Below, one piece after another: positions 23,431-33,798 of a stretch of 64,000 nt of DNA. Source of the stretch: Phoma sp. XZ068 (lineage: Eukaryota > Ascomycota > Dothideomycetes > Pleosporales > Didymellaceae); assembly GCA_004835665.1 (NCBI GenBank), contig RBKR01000008.1, forward strand, positions 1,240,001 through 1,304,000. Direction: 5' to 3'. Within the stretch, counting starts at the first letter, position 1. Every line of letters begins with the position of its first letter. The position numbers and the translations under genes are program-made. The notes under the pieces were generated by a model. It was not told where the DNA came from. It saw only the letters and a program-made list of their open reading frames with translations, and made no database searches.

Positions 23431-24969
23431 ATGGTCCGCCTGTCGACCTACCTCGCCGCCACGGCCGCGCTGGCCCTCCACGCGCAGGCCGAGAGCATGT
23501 ACAGCAAGAAGTCGGGCGTCCTCAACATCGGAGGCACCGACTACGACAGAGTCATTGCCAAGTCCAACTACACTTCCGTCAGTGGTGCGCTGTCAACGAG
23601 CAACAAGCCCGCTTACAACAGCTAGATCGTCGAGTTCTACGCGCCGTGGTGCGGCCACTGCAAGAACCTCAAGCCCGCCTACGAAAAGGCCGCCCAGTCG
23701 CTCGCCGGCATCGCCAAGGTCGCCGCCGTCAACTGCGATGAAGAGATGAACAAGCCTTTCTGCGGGCAGATGGGCGTCCAGGGCTTCCCAACTCTCAAGA
23801 TCGTACGACCGGGCAAGAAGCCAGGAAAGCCCACCGTCGAGGACTACCAGGGACCACGCTCCGCCAAGGGCATTGTAGACGCTGTCAAGGACAAGGTGCC
23901 CAACATTGTCAAGAGGGTCACCGACAAGAACCTGGACGAGTGGCTGCTCGAGAACAAGGACAGCGCCAAGGCCATCCTCTTCAGCGACAAGGGTGTAGTC
24001 AGCGCTACCATGAGGGCTCTTGCAATTGACTTCGCCGGTGTCATCTCTGTCGCCCAGATCAAGAAGACCGAGAAGGCTGCTGTTGACAAGTACGCCATCA
24101 CCAACTTCCCCTCTCTCATCCTTGTGCCAGCTGGCTCCGAGGAGCCCATCAAGTACGATGGCAAGGTCGAGAAGGAGGCCATGGTCAAGTTCCTGTCACA
24201 GGTCGCCCCGCCAAACCCCGACTGCCCCGGACCCAAGGCGAAGAAGCCGAAGGCAAAGAAGGACAGCAAGAAGGAGTCCAAGTCCAGCAAATTCGCCAAG
24301 GCATCAGCTTCTCACAAGTCTGCCGATGGGTCCTCGGCTGCTGCCTCTGCAACAGATGAGACGGTTGAGGAGCCCATCGCGCCGACTGAGTCTCCTGACG
24401 CGAACTTCAAGTCTGAGGACACTCCAGAACCTATTGAGCTGCCTGTTGAGGAAGTGAAGCCTACCATTCCCTCCGCTGGTGACGCTGCCGAACTGCAGTC
24501 GCTCTGCTTGAACGACAAAGCGAAGACCTGTATCCTTGCCATCCTGCCTCCTGATGATGCTTCCGATGCTGCCATGTCCGCCATGTCGGTCGTCACCACC
24601 TTGGGAGTCATTCACAAGAAGCACGGCAGCAAACTCTTCCCGTTTGTCAGCGTGCCACCGGTGAACCCTCTCGCAGCCACACTTCGATCTGAACTCAGTC
24701 TCGGAACTGACGACACCATCCATCTGGTCGCAACCCACGGCAAGCGTGCCTGGTACAAGAAGTACCCTGGTACTACCTTTGGCGCTCTAGATGTTGAGCA
24801 GTGGGTCGATGCCATCCGGATGGGCGAAGGCAAGAAGGAGAAGCTCCCTGAGTCTCTGCTCGCATCTGGGGAGCAAGAGCCAGTCAAGGAGAAGGTTGCT
24901 GATCAGGAGCCTATCCAGATCAAGGTCGAGGAGATTGTTGAAGATGCTCCTGAGCACAACGAGCTCTAG
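23431..24969 (+). CDS. ER protein disulfide isomerase, P5/Mpd1-like
   Basis: Exons 23431-23577 and 23626-24969; intron 23578-23625 (donor GTCAGT, acceptor GCTAG), giving 496 residues. Signal peptide of about 20 residues (MVRLSTYLAATAALALHAQA), then a thioredoxin domain with active site WCGHC (C58, C61) in IVEFYAPWCGHCKNLKPAYE and the cis-Pro in GFPTL. A second, redox-inactive thioredoxin-like region (about 130-240) lacks a CxxC. It is followed by a Lys/Ser-rich linker and a third segment with two Cys (about residues 325-335). The C-terminus HNEL resembles the HDEL/KDEL retrieval signal, consistent with an ER-lumen resident. It should oxidise and isomerise disulfides of secretory proteins. Similar fungal proteins are annotated as PDIA6/P5 or Mpd1; which one is orthologous is not settled here. 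The donor GTCAGT is uncommon, but the frame and motif require it. Confidence 0.92.
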
Positions 24970-25407
24970 TTGCATTTTGAAGTATCGTGAATGTAGCGTA
25001 TATACAACGTGTATATGTTAGCATAGTATAGCCTGAGCGACTACCAAGTACAGCTATGACATTGCGGCCTTGCGTCTGTATGACAACAGTGACGATACTC
25101 TGACTGACCAGGGTCTTGACTCTAGATCGCGCAGTGACTTCAAGTTTATACTAGTTGATGATCGACGATATTATGATTAGCCATTGCGATCATCATCTGC
25201 ATCCACTCGAACCGTGCAATCATCCTCGAAGGTGATCATTCAGATGGACGTGTGAAGACCGCCAAGCCCTGTCTAAGCTTCGCGCACGTGCACGCATCCC
25301 CAACCTCGCACGTCCATCAACACCGAGTATCAAAAGCGGACTTCTCATCACGATGTTCAAAAGGTAGTTCTAAATTTTAGATACCAGTCCACACAGCATA
25401 TCCAAAC
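24970..25407. other. PDI-VPS33 intergenic region
   Basis: 438 bp, both genes on the plus strand. Contains a near-palindromic TATATACAACGTGTATAT just after the PDI stop (about 25000-25017), probably 3' UTR, and the VPS33 promoter. No gene recognised. Confidence 0.4.
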
Positions 25408-27582
25408 ATGGCGCCCGCCACGCCCTTCAACGCCTCGGAAATCACCGAGAAGGGGCGGCGCGACCTGCTCCTGCTGTTAGAGGGTGTAAGACTGCCAATC
25501 AGTACACGGGGTCGACCATCTTGACTAACGAGAGGCTGTAGATTCGAGGAAAGAAGAATTTGGTGCTTGAGAAAGCACTGGCTGGGCCGTTGAATTTGCT
25601 GGTTAAGTTTTCGACGCTGCAAGAGTATGGTGTCGATAAACCGTTCTTCCTTGAGAACGACAATGTCGATGCTAGTCAGAGAAATGTGGTCTTCCTTGTC
25701 AGGGGAGAGAAGGCGAAGACGGTTATGAAAGTTGCTGGTATGTATCTGCAATCACCATCCGCATGCTCGAATTATGCATTCTTGGATGCTTGTCTAATGG
25801 CAACAAGACTAATCTTTCACAGATCAGATCAAACGTATACGAAGAGATAGCGAGATAGAGCATGAGTTTTCTATCTTCTGGGTACCGAGACGCACGATAG
25901 TCTCAGACCAGCTGCTTGAAGAAGCTGGTGTGCTTGGTGAGGCAAGCGTCAGCGAGTGGCCTCTCTTCTTCGTACCTTTGGCCGATGATGTACTGTCTCT
26001 CGAACTCGACGATGCGGTGTCGGACTTGTACCTTGTACGTCTCTATGTTCTTGTCCTATCGACCGCTACTGACCTATCTCAGCGTAAGGATCCAACGTCA
26101 ATATACCTTGCTGCAAAGGCACTCATGCTTCAACAACGCAAGTATGGCCTCTTCCCGCGGATCATCGGCAAAGGAGATAATGGCAAGCGCCTTGCTGACC
26201 TCCTTATCCGGATGCGTACCGAAGTAGCAGCAGGCGAGCCTCCAAGCAATACCGGTCCATCGTTCCTCGGCCTTGCCCCCAGCACGTCCATTGACAGTCT
26301 CATCATCATTGACCGAGAGGTCGACTTTCCAACCGTGCTGCTCACTCAACTGACATACGAGGGCCTCATTGATGAAGTCTTCAACATTTCTGCAAACCAG
26401 ACCGAAGTCGATTCTTCAGTTATTGGCGGTGCAGCACCACAACCTGGGCAGACGGGCTCAGCATCCACCAGCATGAAGAGAAAGATCATGATCGACCCTA
26501 AGGACACTCTCTACAGCGAACTAGGTGATGCCAACTTTGCTATCGTTGGCTCCCTCCTCAACAAAGTAGCGCGCCGCCTGCAGTCTAGCACAGAGCGCAA
26601 CAGTCTCGCCGCGAAAACCACCTCCGAGCTGCGTGACTTCGTTGCCCGCCTGCCTGGCTACCAAGCCGAGCAGGCCAGCCTCAAACTACACACCTCCCTC
26701 GCTGAGGAAATAATAAAACACACTCGCACAGACACATTCACCCGCTGTCTCGAGGTCCAGCAAAACCTCACATCTGGCGCCGATCCATCCACACAACACG
26801 ACCAGATCACCGAGCTGATCGACCGGGGCACACCCTTACCCACGATTCTCCGCCTGCTATGTCTGGAAAGCACCACAAACGCCGGCATCCGACCCAAAGA
26901 CCTCGACACATTCAAACGCGCCATAATCCAAGCCTTCGGCCCCCAACACCTACTCACGCTCCAATCCCTCGAGACAATGAACCTCCTCATCCCCCGCGGC
27001 GGCGCCACCCTAGCCGGCGGAACAGGAAGCAGTGTGAAACCAGGCAGTGTAACAAACTACACTCCCCTGCGCAAAACACTACGCCTCTGGGACGACGAAG
27101 TCAACGAAGCCTCGCCCAACGACATCAGCTATACGTTCTCCGGCTATGCACCGCTCAGCGTCCGCATCGTCCAGAGCGTCATACATAAACACTCTCTCGC
27201 TAATACTATCAAACCCCTCTCTACGCCCGGCGCGCCGCTCAGCTCCAACCCGCTTGCCCAAGGGCTGCGTATGTTCGAGGACTCGAGCAAGTATATCCGC
27301 GGCGCGACATTTAATGAAGTGCAGACCGGGGATGTGAGTCAGAAGGCGCTCAAGGCGCGGCAGATGCTGAGTGGGCATGGCGAAGGGGGAAAGACGGTAG
27401 TGGTTTTCTTCTTGGGCGGCGTGACGAGGGCGGAGATTGCGGCGCTGCGGTGGGTGGGGAGAAAGTTGGCGGAGAGTGGGGGCGAGGGGAGGGGGAGTAG
27501 GATTGTGATTGCGAGTACGAATGTTTTGACGGGTGATGGGTTGGTGGATGGGGCGGTGGAGAAGGGTGCGTTTAAGGCGTAG
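25408..27582 (+). CDS. VPS33: Vps33, Sec1/Munc18-family subunit of HOPS/CORVET tethers
   Basis: Four exons: 25408-25485, 25542-25737, 25823-26034, 26083-27582; introns 25486-25541, 25738-25822, 26035-26082. The product is 661 residues. Landmarks are RRDLLLLLEGIRGKKNLVLEK at the start, KAKTVMKVADQIKRIRR across the second junction, DSLIIIDREVDFPTVLLTQLTYEGLIDEVF in the middle (the SM-protein signature), and the C-terminal VVVFFLGGVTRAEIAALRW. Vps33 templates SNARE assembly during vacuole and endosome fusion as part of HOPS and CORVET. Intron 3 is 48 bp and stop-free in frame, so an unspliced reading would add 16 residues (RLYVLVLSTATDLSQ-like) without a break; the GTACGT donor, CTGAC branch and CTCAG acceptor argue it is spliced. 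Splice phases all agree. Confidence 0.94.
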
Positions 27583-28040
27583 TATGGTCGAGACTATAGT
27601 CAGGACGTTAAGGGGGTGTATACATGTACTGTACATGACAAAGATTATGAATGTAGGGAAGACGAAAGGACAATTATAATATCACAGCATGCACAATACG
27701 TGTTGTAACATCGAACGTTCATTCAATTTTCCTTTCCTTCGCTCTCGACTGTATCTTTCCGCCAGGCGTGCATCACTTTTGCAAGACATCCAATAGTCGT
27801 CAGGGCATCGTCATGAGAAGTACATACAATACTTTTGCGTCCCCCCATAAATGCCGAAGAGAACCGTAGGAAAGGGAAAGAGGAGGTAGAACCAAACACA
27901 CCAAGTCTATCGTTAAATGCCGCAAAACATTGAAACTCCGTTCGCAGCGCTAGCACACGAGGCAGCGAGCAGTCTGGGTATATGCCCCTTGCACCTGCGG
28001 CCAGTCTTGCCCGACATCCCTGTCATTAAAGCGTCCACGC
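27583..28040. other. Convergent intergenic region of VPS33 and SSB1
   Basis: 458 bp between two 3' ends. Contains a small inverted repeat ACATGTACTGTACATG near 27622-27637. No gene recognised. Confidence 0.4.
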
Positions 28041-29277
28041 TTATCGGGTGGAGAAGGCCTTGGTGACGACGCGCTTCAGCGCAAGCTCCTTCTTCTTGAG
28101 GTCCTCGGCGGTCGAGTCCTCGACCTCGAGCTGGGCCATGGCGTCGGAGAGAGCAGCCTCGATCTTCTCCTTCTGGCCGCGCTTGAGGCGGATGGCAGTG
28201 GTGGGGTCCGAGACCATCTCCTCGACGCGGGAGATGTAGGACTCGAGCTGTTGCCTGCCCTCGAACTTCTTGGAGAAAGCCTCGTCGGAGCTCTTGAACT
28301 TGGCGGCGTCGTTGATCATGTTCTCGATGTCGGTCGACGAGAGCTTACCAACGGCGTTGGAGATGGTGATGTTGGCGCTGCGGCCGGAGGTCTTCTCGGT
28401 GGCGGTGACCTTGAGGATACCGTTGACATCGACCTCGAAGACGACCTCGAGGACGGCATCACCAGCCTTCATGGGAGGGATGGGAGCAAGGGTGAACTCT
28501 CCAAGGGAGGTGTTGTCCTCGCAGTTGACACGCTCACCCTGGAAGACGGGGAACTGAACGGTTTGCTGGTTGTCGGCAACCGTGGTAAATGTCTGGGAAC
28601 AGTCAGCATGTATTCAACGGTCAAGAGGTGATGGAGATGGAAATCTGGAGGTACCCAAGGCATTGGGGCAGATTCAGACATTGGGAAGGCGGGGCTCTGG
28701 TGGTACCCAAGGCACCGAGAGCAGACTCTGGCATGTGGAAACATGGCTCAGGAGATACCCAAGGCACCAGGGGGAGACTCTTGATGGGGGAAACATGGGG
28801 TTTGGAGGTACTCAAGACACCAACCCAAACTCTGGCATTGGGAAATCGCAAATCCCAATTCTGGGAATGGAAAACCCCAAAACGGAGCCAGGCAGGAGTC
28901 AAAGAGTAGAGCCAAGTCCAGAAATGGAAAATGGGGAATTGCAATTTTGCGATTTCGCAAAAAAACTGGAGGTATTCAGGGAAGTGACTCACCCTCTTCT
29001 TGACTGCAAATTCGTTAGTACAGGCTACAAATAGACACAGAATTTTTCACTCACTGGTAGGGACAGTCTGTCCACGGGGAACGACGGGAGCGAAGATGTT
29101 GCCCTCCATGGCAACACCAAGGGAGAGAGGAACGACATCGAGAAGCAGGAGGTCAGCTGTCTCGGCGGAGGTAGCCTTTCCGGAGAGGATACCAGCCTGG
29201 ACGGCAGCACCGTAGGCAACAGCCTCATCGGGGTTGATGCTCTTCTCGAGCTTCTTGCCACCGAAGAAGTCGCTGAG

Positions 29278-29316
<39 letters not shown>

Positions 29317-29876
29317 AAGGACGATCTCGTCAACCTTGCTCTTGTCGATAGCGGCATCCTTAAGAACCTGGGCAACGGGCTCGAGAGTGCCGGCGAAAGC
29401 CTTCTGGTTCAGGTCCTCGAAACGAGCACGGGTGATGTTGGCGTTGAAGTCCTCGCCATCGAACAGCGAGTCGATCTCAACGGTGGTCTGGGTGGCGTTG
29501 GAGAGAGTACGCTTGGCACGCTCGCAAGCAGTTCGGAGACGACGGAGGGCACGAGCGTCGCCGCTGATGTCCTTCTTGGTCTTGCGTGTGAATTCCTTCT
29601 TGAAGTGGTCAAGGAGGTTAGTGTCGAAGTCTTGTCCGCCGAGATGAGTACGATAGAGATGTTAGCTGGGCTTCTCGCGCGATGTTTGAGTTATACTTAC
29701 TCTCCAGCGGTGGCCTTGACTGTAAAGACACCTCCCTGAATGTGAAGAAGGGAGACATCGAAAGTACCACCACCAAGATCGTAGATGAGGACGTTCCTCT
29801 CCTTCTCGGACTTGCCGGAGCCGAGACCGTAGGCGATAGCGGCGGCGGTAGGCTCGTTGATGATACGGAGAACGTT

Positions 29877-29918
<42 letters not shown>

Positions 29919-30602
29919 GTTGTCGTTGAAGTAGGCAGGAACGGTGATGACGGCCTTCTCGACCTTCATGCCGAGCTTGGTCTCAGCAACCTCCTTCATC
30001 TGTTGTGGGCGTTAGCGAGTGAGCCTTATATTGTTCGCGCGCACAGCGTACCTTGACGAGGACCATGGCGGAGATCTCCTGGGGGGAGAACTGCTTGGTC
30101 TCGCCCAGGTACTCGACCTGGACCATGGGGGAGTCGCCAGCGGCAACAACCTTGAAGGGCCATGACTGGACATCCTTCTTGACGGTCTCGTCGTCGAAGC
30201 GGCGACCAATGAGACGCCTGGAAAGGTCAGCAAAATGCGCTCGCAACGTTTTCCAAGCGAAAACTCACTTGACATCGAAGACGGTGTTCTCAGGGTTCAT
30301 AGCAGCCTGGTTCTTGGCTGCCTCACCGATGAGGCGCTCCTCGCTGGTGAACGAGACGAACGAGGGAGTGGTGAAGCTACCCTGCTCGTTGGCAACTGTG
30401 GGCAAGTTCGTTAGAATGCGGTCATGGTGCTCAGGCGGGTGGGCGCATACTGATCTCGACATTGGTGCCCTCGTAGTTGGCAACGCAAGAGTAGGTCGTG
30501 CCTTTGGAAAAAGTTAGCAGGCCATTGTGGGGTAATTTTCGAAATGCGAGTGTGCGCACCAAGATCGATGCCAATGGCACCCTCGTAGACTTCGTCGCTC
30601 AT
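28041..30602 (-). CDS. SSB1: Ribosome-associated Hsp70 of the Ssb type
   Basis: Eight exons (minus): 30602-30560, 30501-30451, 30395-30269, 30217-30052, 29999-29701, 29650-29055, 29003-28993 (11 nt), 28592-28041; 614 residues, matching yeast Ssb length. The start MSDEVYEGAIGIDLGTTYSC, then VEIIANEQGSFTTPSFVSF, the ATPase-core LIYDLGGGTFDVSLL, and IVLVGGSTRIPKIQ place it in the Ssb rather than Ssa or BiP group; there is no signal peptide, EEVD or HDEL tail. Ssb binds nascent chains at the ribosome with RAC. Two oddities: intron 5 (29651-29700) has a good GTAAGT donor and a CTAAC branch but the frame demands an acceptor ending in CG, and intron 7 (28593-28992) is 400 bp with a minisatellite. 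All other boundaries are GT-AG. A CCCTATCGATAGGG palindrome lies about 200 bp upstream. Confidence 0.94.
28647..28856 (+). repeat. Four-copy ~52 bp minisatellite inside SSB1 intron 7
   Basis: Four head-to-tail units start at 28647, 28699, 28751 and 28804 (lengths 52, 52, 53, 53). Each begins GGAGGTACCCAAGGCA or a close variant (GGTGGTACCC, GGAGATACCC, GGAGGTACTC) and most carry a later GACTCTGGCAT-like core. The array lies entirely within the 400 bp intron. Units differ at several positions, so it is not a recent perfect expansion. I saw no further copies elsewhere in the window. Confidence 0.85.
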
Positions 30603-31191
30603 GTTGGATATATTTTACAGGAACGACCTGAAAAACTTTTGGGAGAGAGGAGTGGTGGAGAGAGGTGGGAGGCGGTGGGAGCTTTTCACACACGCTTATA
30701 GACTGAAAAATTGGGCGCTCGCCCGCATAGCGCATTACAGGCGGGCCCAGCGCCAAGACTTCAAGTGCGCAAAACCGCAAAAATTATTCGCCGATTGAGC
30801 CCTATCGATAGGGAATGGCAGCCGAGGCGAACTGCGGCTCAGTGCTTTTGTTGAAGGCCGACAGAACATTCTGAGCAAGCTTGCCACCAGTCGACTTGTA
30901 TGAAAGCCTTCAAACAGCGGTTGCGGTGTCAAGGCGCTGTCCCTGCAGTATTGTGGTTGGCCAACTCGGTATTGCAGTTCTGGTTCAGTGTGGGACATGT
31001 GATACGCTCATTCTGGGCAAAAAATGAAATGTTCATTGTTGGGTATAGTCTTGGTGATCAAGCTCGTCCTGCATATAACGCCATGGTTCTCTAATACCCA
31101 TATGAAAAACCTGTAGGCCCAAATCAAGAAACGCCGTTACTATGTCATAAGACGCCTTTCCCCATGCCGTCGTCAAACACCAGCCGAGCTC
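30603..31191. other. SSB1 upstream region and E2 3' flank
   Basis: 589 bp between the SSB1 start and the stop of the E2 gene, both on the minus strand. It holds the SSB1 promoter, including the palindrome at 30800-30813. No gene recognised. Confidence 0.45.
30800..30813. promoter_or_regulatory. Perfect 14 bp palindrome CCCTATCGATAGGG upstream of SSB1
   Basis: Lies 198-211 bp upstream of the SSB1 start codon. Its core TATCGATAGG recurs about 95 bp upstream of CGR1, another ribosome-related gene in this window. A binding site is an inference; I do not know the factor. Confidence 0.4.
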
Positions 31192-31820
31192 TCAGACCTG
31201 GTTGTCGTGAAACACAAAGTTAATATCCCTCGGCCTCTGCGTATTGAACCTGACAAAGTTCTCATCCCCCGGCGGCCGCTCCTTCTTGGTGTTGCTTGTG
31301 AGCATGCTCTGCAGACTGACACACACGCTCTCAACATTATGTACGGGGCTCCAGCCAGATCGGTCGAGAAGGTCGAGGCAGATGATGCCGTTGGTGTAAA
31401 TGTGTGGGTGCCAGGGTATTGGGTGCGCGTCATCCTTTACGAATACTACTTCGGGGGCCTGGGGCACGATTAGCTGTGTATAGCTGTGTGGGAACCTGCG
31501 GATGCGCACCTCGATCGGATAGTTCTGGCTAAACGTGAACTTGAGTCTATATGTCTCGCCTGCGTAGATTGGGTTTGCGTCCAGCACCTGAATGTCCAGC
31601 AGCCAGTTCTCAAGGTTGTCCGCCTTTATGAGTGTTATCCCGGGCGGGAGCTGGCCCTGCATCTACAGCAAGAGATCAGCACAGGTATATGCGATCGTTC
31701 GTCGAGTGGGTCTACCTTTGACAACTCCTGTGTACAAGTTAGCCAAACTCAGTGATGCGAGTAAGCTTGACCTTTACGGCCTGGGTGTCTTACCTTGCCT
31801 AACCGTCGAGACGCAAACAT
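31192..31820 (-). CDS. UBE2W-like ubiquitin-conjugating enzyme (E2)
   Basis: Four exons (minus): 31820-31794, 31727-31716 (12 nt), 31662-31510, 31458-31192; introns 31728-31793, 31663-31715 and 31459-31509. The product is 152 residues and starts MFASRRLGKELSKMQGQLPPGI, a normal E2 first helix that only appears when the 12 nt exon ELSK is included. The UBC fold follows with SQNYPIEAPEVVFV across the last junction, HPHIYTNGIICLDLL carrying the catalytic Cys (C91), and SLQSMLTS. Similarity is highest to the UBE2W/UBC16 group, which can ubiquitylate protein N-termini; whether that holds in fungi is not shown here. The last intron is 51 bp, stop-free and in frame, so it is easily missed; unspliced it would put 17 residues into a core strand. 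Confidence 0.9.
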
Positions 31821-32413
31821 ATTGGATGTGTCGTAAGATGTGTCGTGATTCGATAGAGCGAATCAAAAGCCGGGAGTCGAGGGTCGCGGTTTGTTTGCGT
31901 TACATTCGAGGGCACTGTGTCGTGCGTACACCAGGCAGCTGCGGCTTGCTGCGTTGCGGGAGGGGCAGGTGCACACTGAGCGCACAAACGTCCAAGTAAG
32001 GCTGGCCTAAGAACGGCGCGTTTGTCGGGTCTAAACTCGAACGAGTGAAGAAAGTGAGAAGTAGCCAACTAAGTGCGATGACAGACCGACAGAGGCGCTC
32101 ACGACGTGTTGCGCATGGTACGGAAGCTTAAGCTTGACCCACATGTATGGAGCCACCTTCCTGACCATTCACAAGAACCCGGCTTGGCAAGCACTTCAAA
32201 GTAAGACAGGGGTTTCGGAGAAGAAGCCATGCATTCTTTCATGTCGTGTGATATCTCTAACCAAACCGGAAGCCATGCGCCTTGCGTTGCTTTTTCCAGC
32301 CAACGATAAACACCCAAGACGACCAACGTCCCATATGAGATACATGCGCTTGTTTGTGCGCGATACTGCAATGTACAAAGGAGGAAACTTCAAAGGAAAC
32401 ATCGCTAAAAGAA
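31821..32413. other. Intergenic region between the E2 gene and PEX13
   Basis: 593 bp; the E2 promoter on one side and the PEX13 3' flank on the other. Only short frames. Nothing else recognised. Confidence 0.4.
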
Positions 32414-33798
32414 TTACGAGTAGAATGCGCCCTTCTGGAAGCTCTCTACTCCCATGTCGCCGGCCTTGCCCTCCACCTTAGGCCCTTCAACTGTCTTCCC
32501 GGTCATGGTAGCAGTCCGGCTGGCGGCGCTGCTGCTTGTCATGGTTTGCGCCCGGCTGCCTGCTGGGCTGCCGCTCTGACTTCCGCTCGTGATCTGGGCG
32601 GGCTGCTTGCGCTGAATAGTCTCTAGATAAATACCAGGTAGGTATCCCATCCTTCCATCTCGTGAGCGGCACCTCCACCACTCAGATGCGTTACCCATGG
32701 GGTCACTCTTGCTCAGTACGGCGACCATATCACCCTTCTTGATTGACAGGTCCATTCCGGACATGTTCGAATCGGGGGTGAAGTCGTACAGCGCGCGGCA
32801 GAACTCGAGCTTGTTCGGGTCAAGCGCCTCCCCGGCCTGTGGGTTTTCCAACATGCGTCGCTTCTCTGCCTCCTCTTGAGACTTTGCAAGAGCCTTGATA
32901 AGCTTGCCCATCAGATATGGCAGCCCAAAGACGGCCGCAATGAAGAAGAAGAACGGCTTTTTCGAGGGCTTGGGTGGCGCGGGCGAGCCATCGGGGAGCT
33001 TCCCTGTGAACGCATGGAAGCCTGCGGGTGTCAGGCCCATCGCATCTGCTGGTAGCGGTCGTCCTGTGAGCTTCGCGATCGCCGTCCGTATCCACCTCAT
33101 TACTGTGTAGATTCCCAGTACCGAGCCGAGTGTCTGTTTTAGGTTACCGAACTGCTCGGCGACTGATACCATGGCTGTCCGAATATTAGCTTTGCTCGAC
33201 CTCTTGTGAGACCATACATACCGAAAAATGACGAATGTGTCGCCATATATGTGCTCTGCAGCATCTGCGCGAATCCTCCAAATGCACCGACGATGTTCTC
33301 GATGAGCTGGAAGGTCGCCTGTGTGCTCTGGCTGAACGACTGTGTGAGGCTCTGCGGGTTGTTTGGATCGCCAGGCATGCCCATGCCGCCGCCGTACATG
33401 CCGCCCATTCCCATGCCACCCATGCCACCGTACATGCCGCCGTATCCGCCGCCATACATCGAACCCATCGAGCCCATGCCACCGAAACTCGAGTAAGGCG
33501 AGGAGTAGCTGCTGTAGCCACCGCCATAGCTGCTGTACGGGGAGGCGCCGTAGCCCCGGTTCATGTTGGAGTAGTTCGATGCGTTCCTGTTCGCGACTGT
33601 GCTGAGCGAGTCCGGCACCGATGGGAGAGGTGGCGGTGCGCCCGCTGATGATGTTGGTGGTGTGCTACTCGACCCTGTGAGCCCTGCGGTCATGTTAGAG
33701 ACGATCGGCGTCGGCTGCAACTGGGGCGACTCACCAACCGAGGCACTCGTTGCACCTCCGCTCGTTTCCCAGGGCTTTGGCGGTGATGGCGCAGACAT
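32414..33798 (-). CDS. PEX13: Pex13, peroxisomal import docking protein
   Basis: Minus-strand exons 33798-33222 and 33174-32414; intron 33175-33221 (GTATGT...GACAG); 445 residues. Pro-rich N-terminus (SPPKPWETSG), then a Tyr/Gly/Met-rich low-complexity stretch (about residues 80-145, repeats such as MYGGGYGGMYGGMGGM), the region QSTQATFQLIENIVGAFGGFAQML, a hydrophobic segment FFFFIAAVFGLPYLMGKLI (about 276-295), and a C-terminal SH3 domain (about 319-381; ALYDFTP, DLSIKKGD, EWWRCR, GYLPGIYLE). Pex13 joins Pex14/Pex17 in the peroxisomal membrane; its SH3 binds Pex14/Pex5, and YG-rich segments of this protein have been shown to form a cohesive meshwork through which cargo passes. The order of domains is complete. 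Confidence 0.95.

Noticed and set aside
33235..33648. 137-codon plus-strand frame rich in Ala/His/Val
   Set aside because: Shadow of the Tyr/Gly/Met-rich repeat of PEX13 on the opposite strand.
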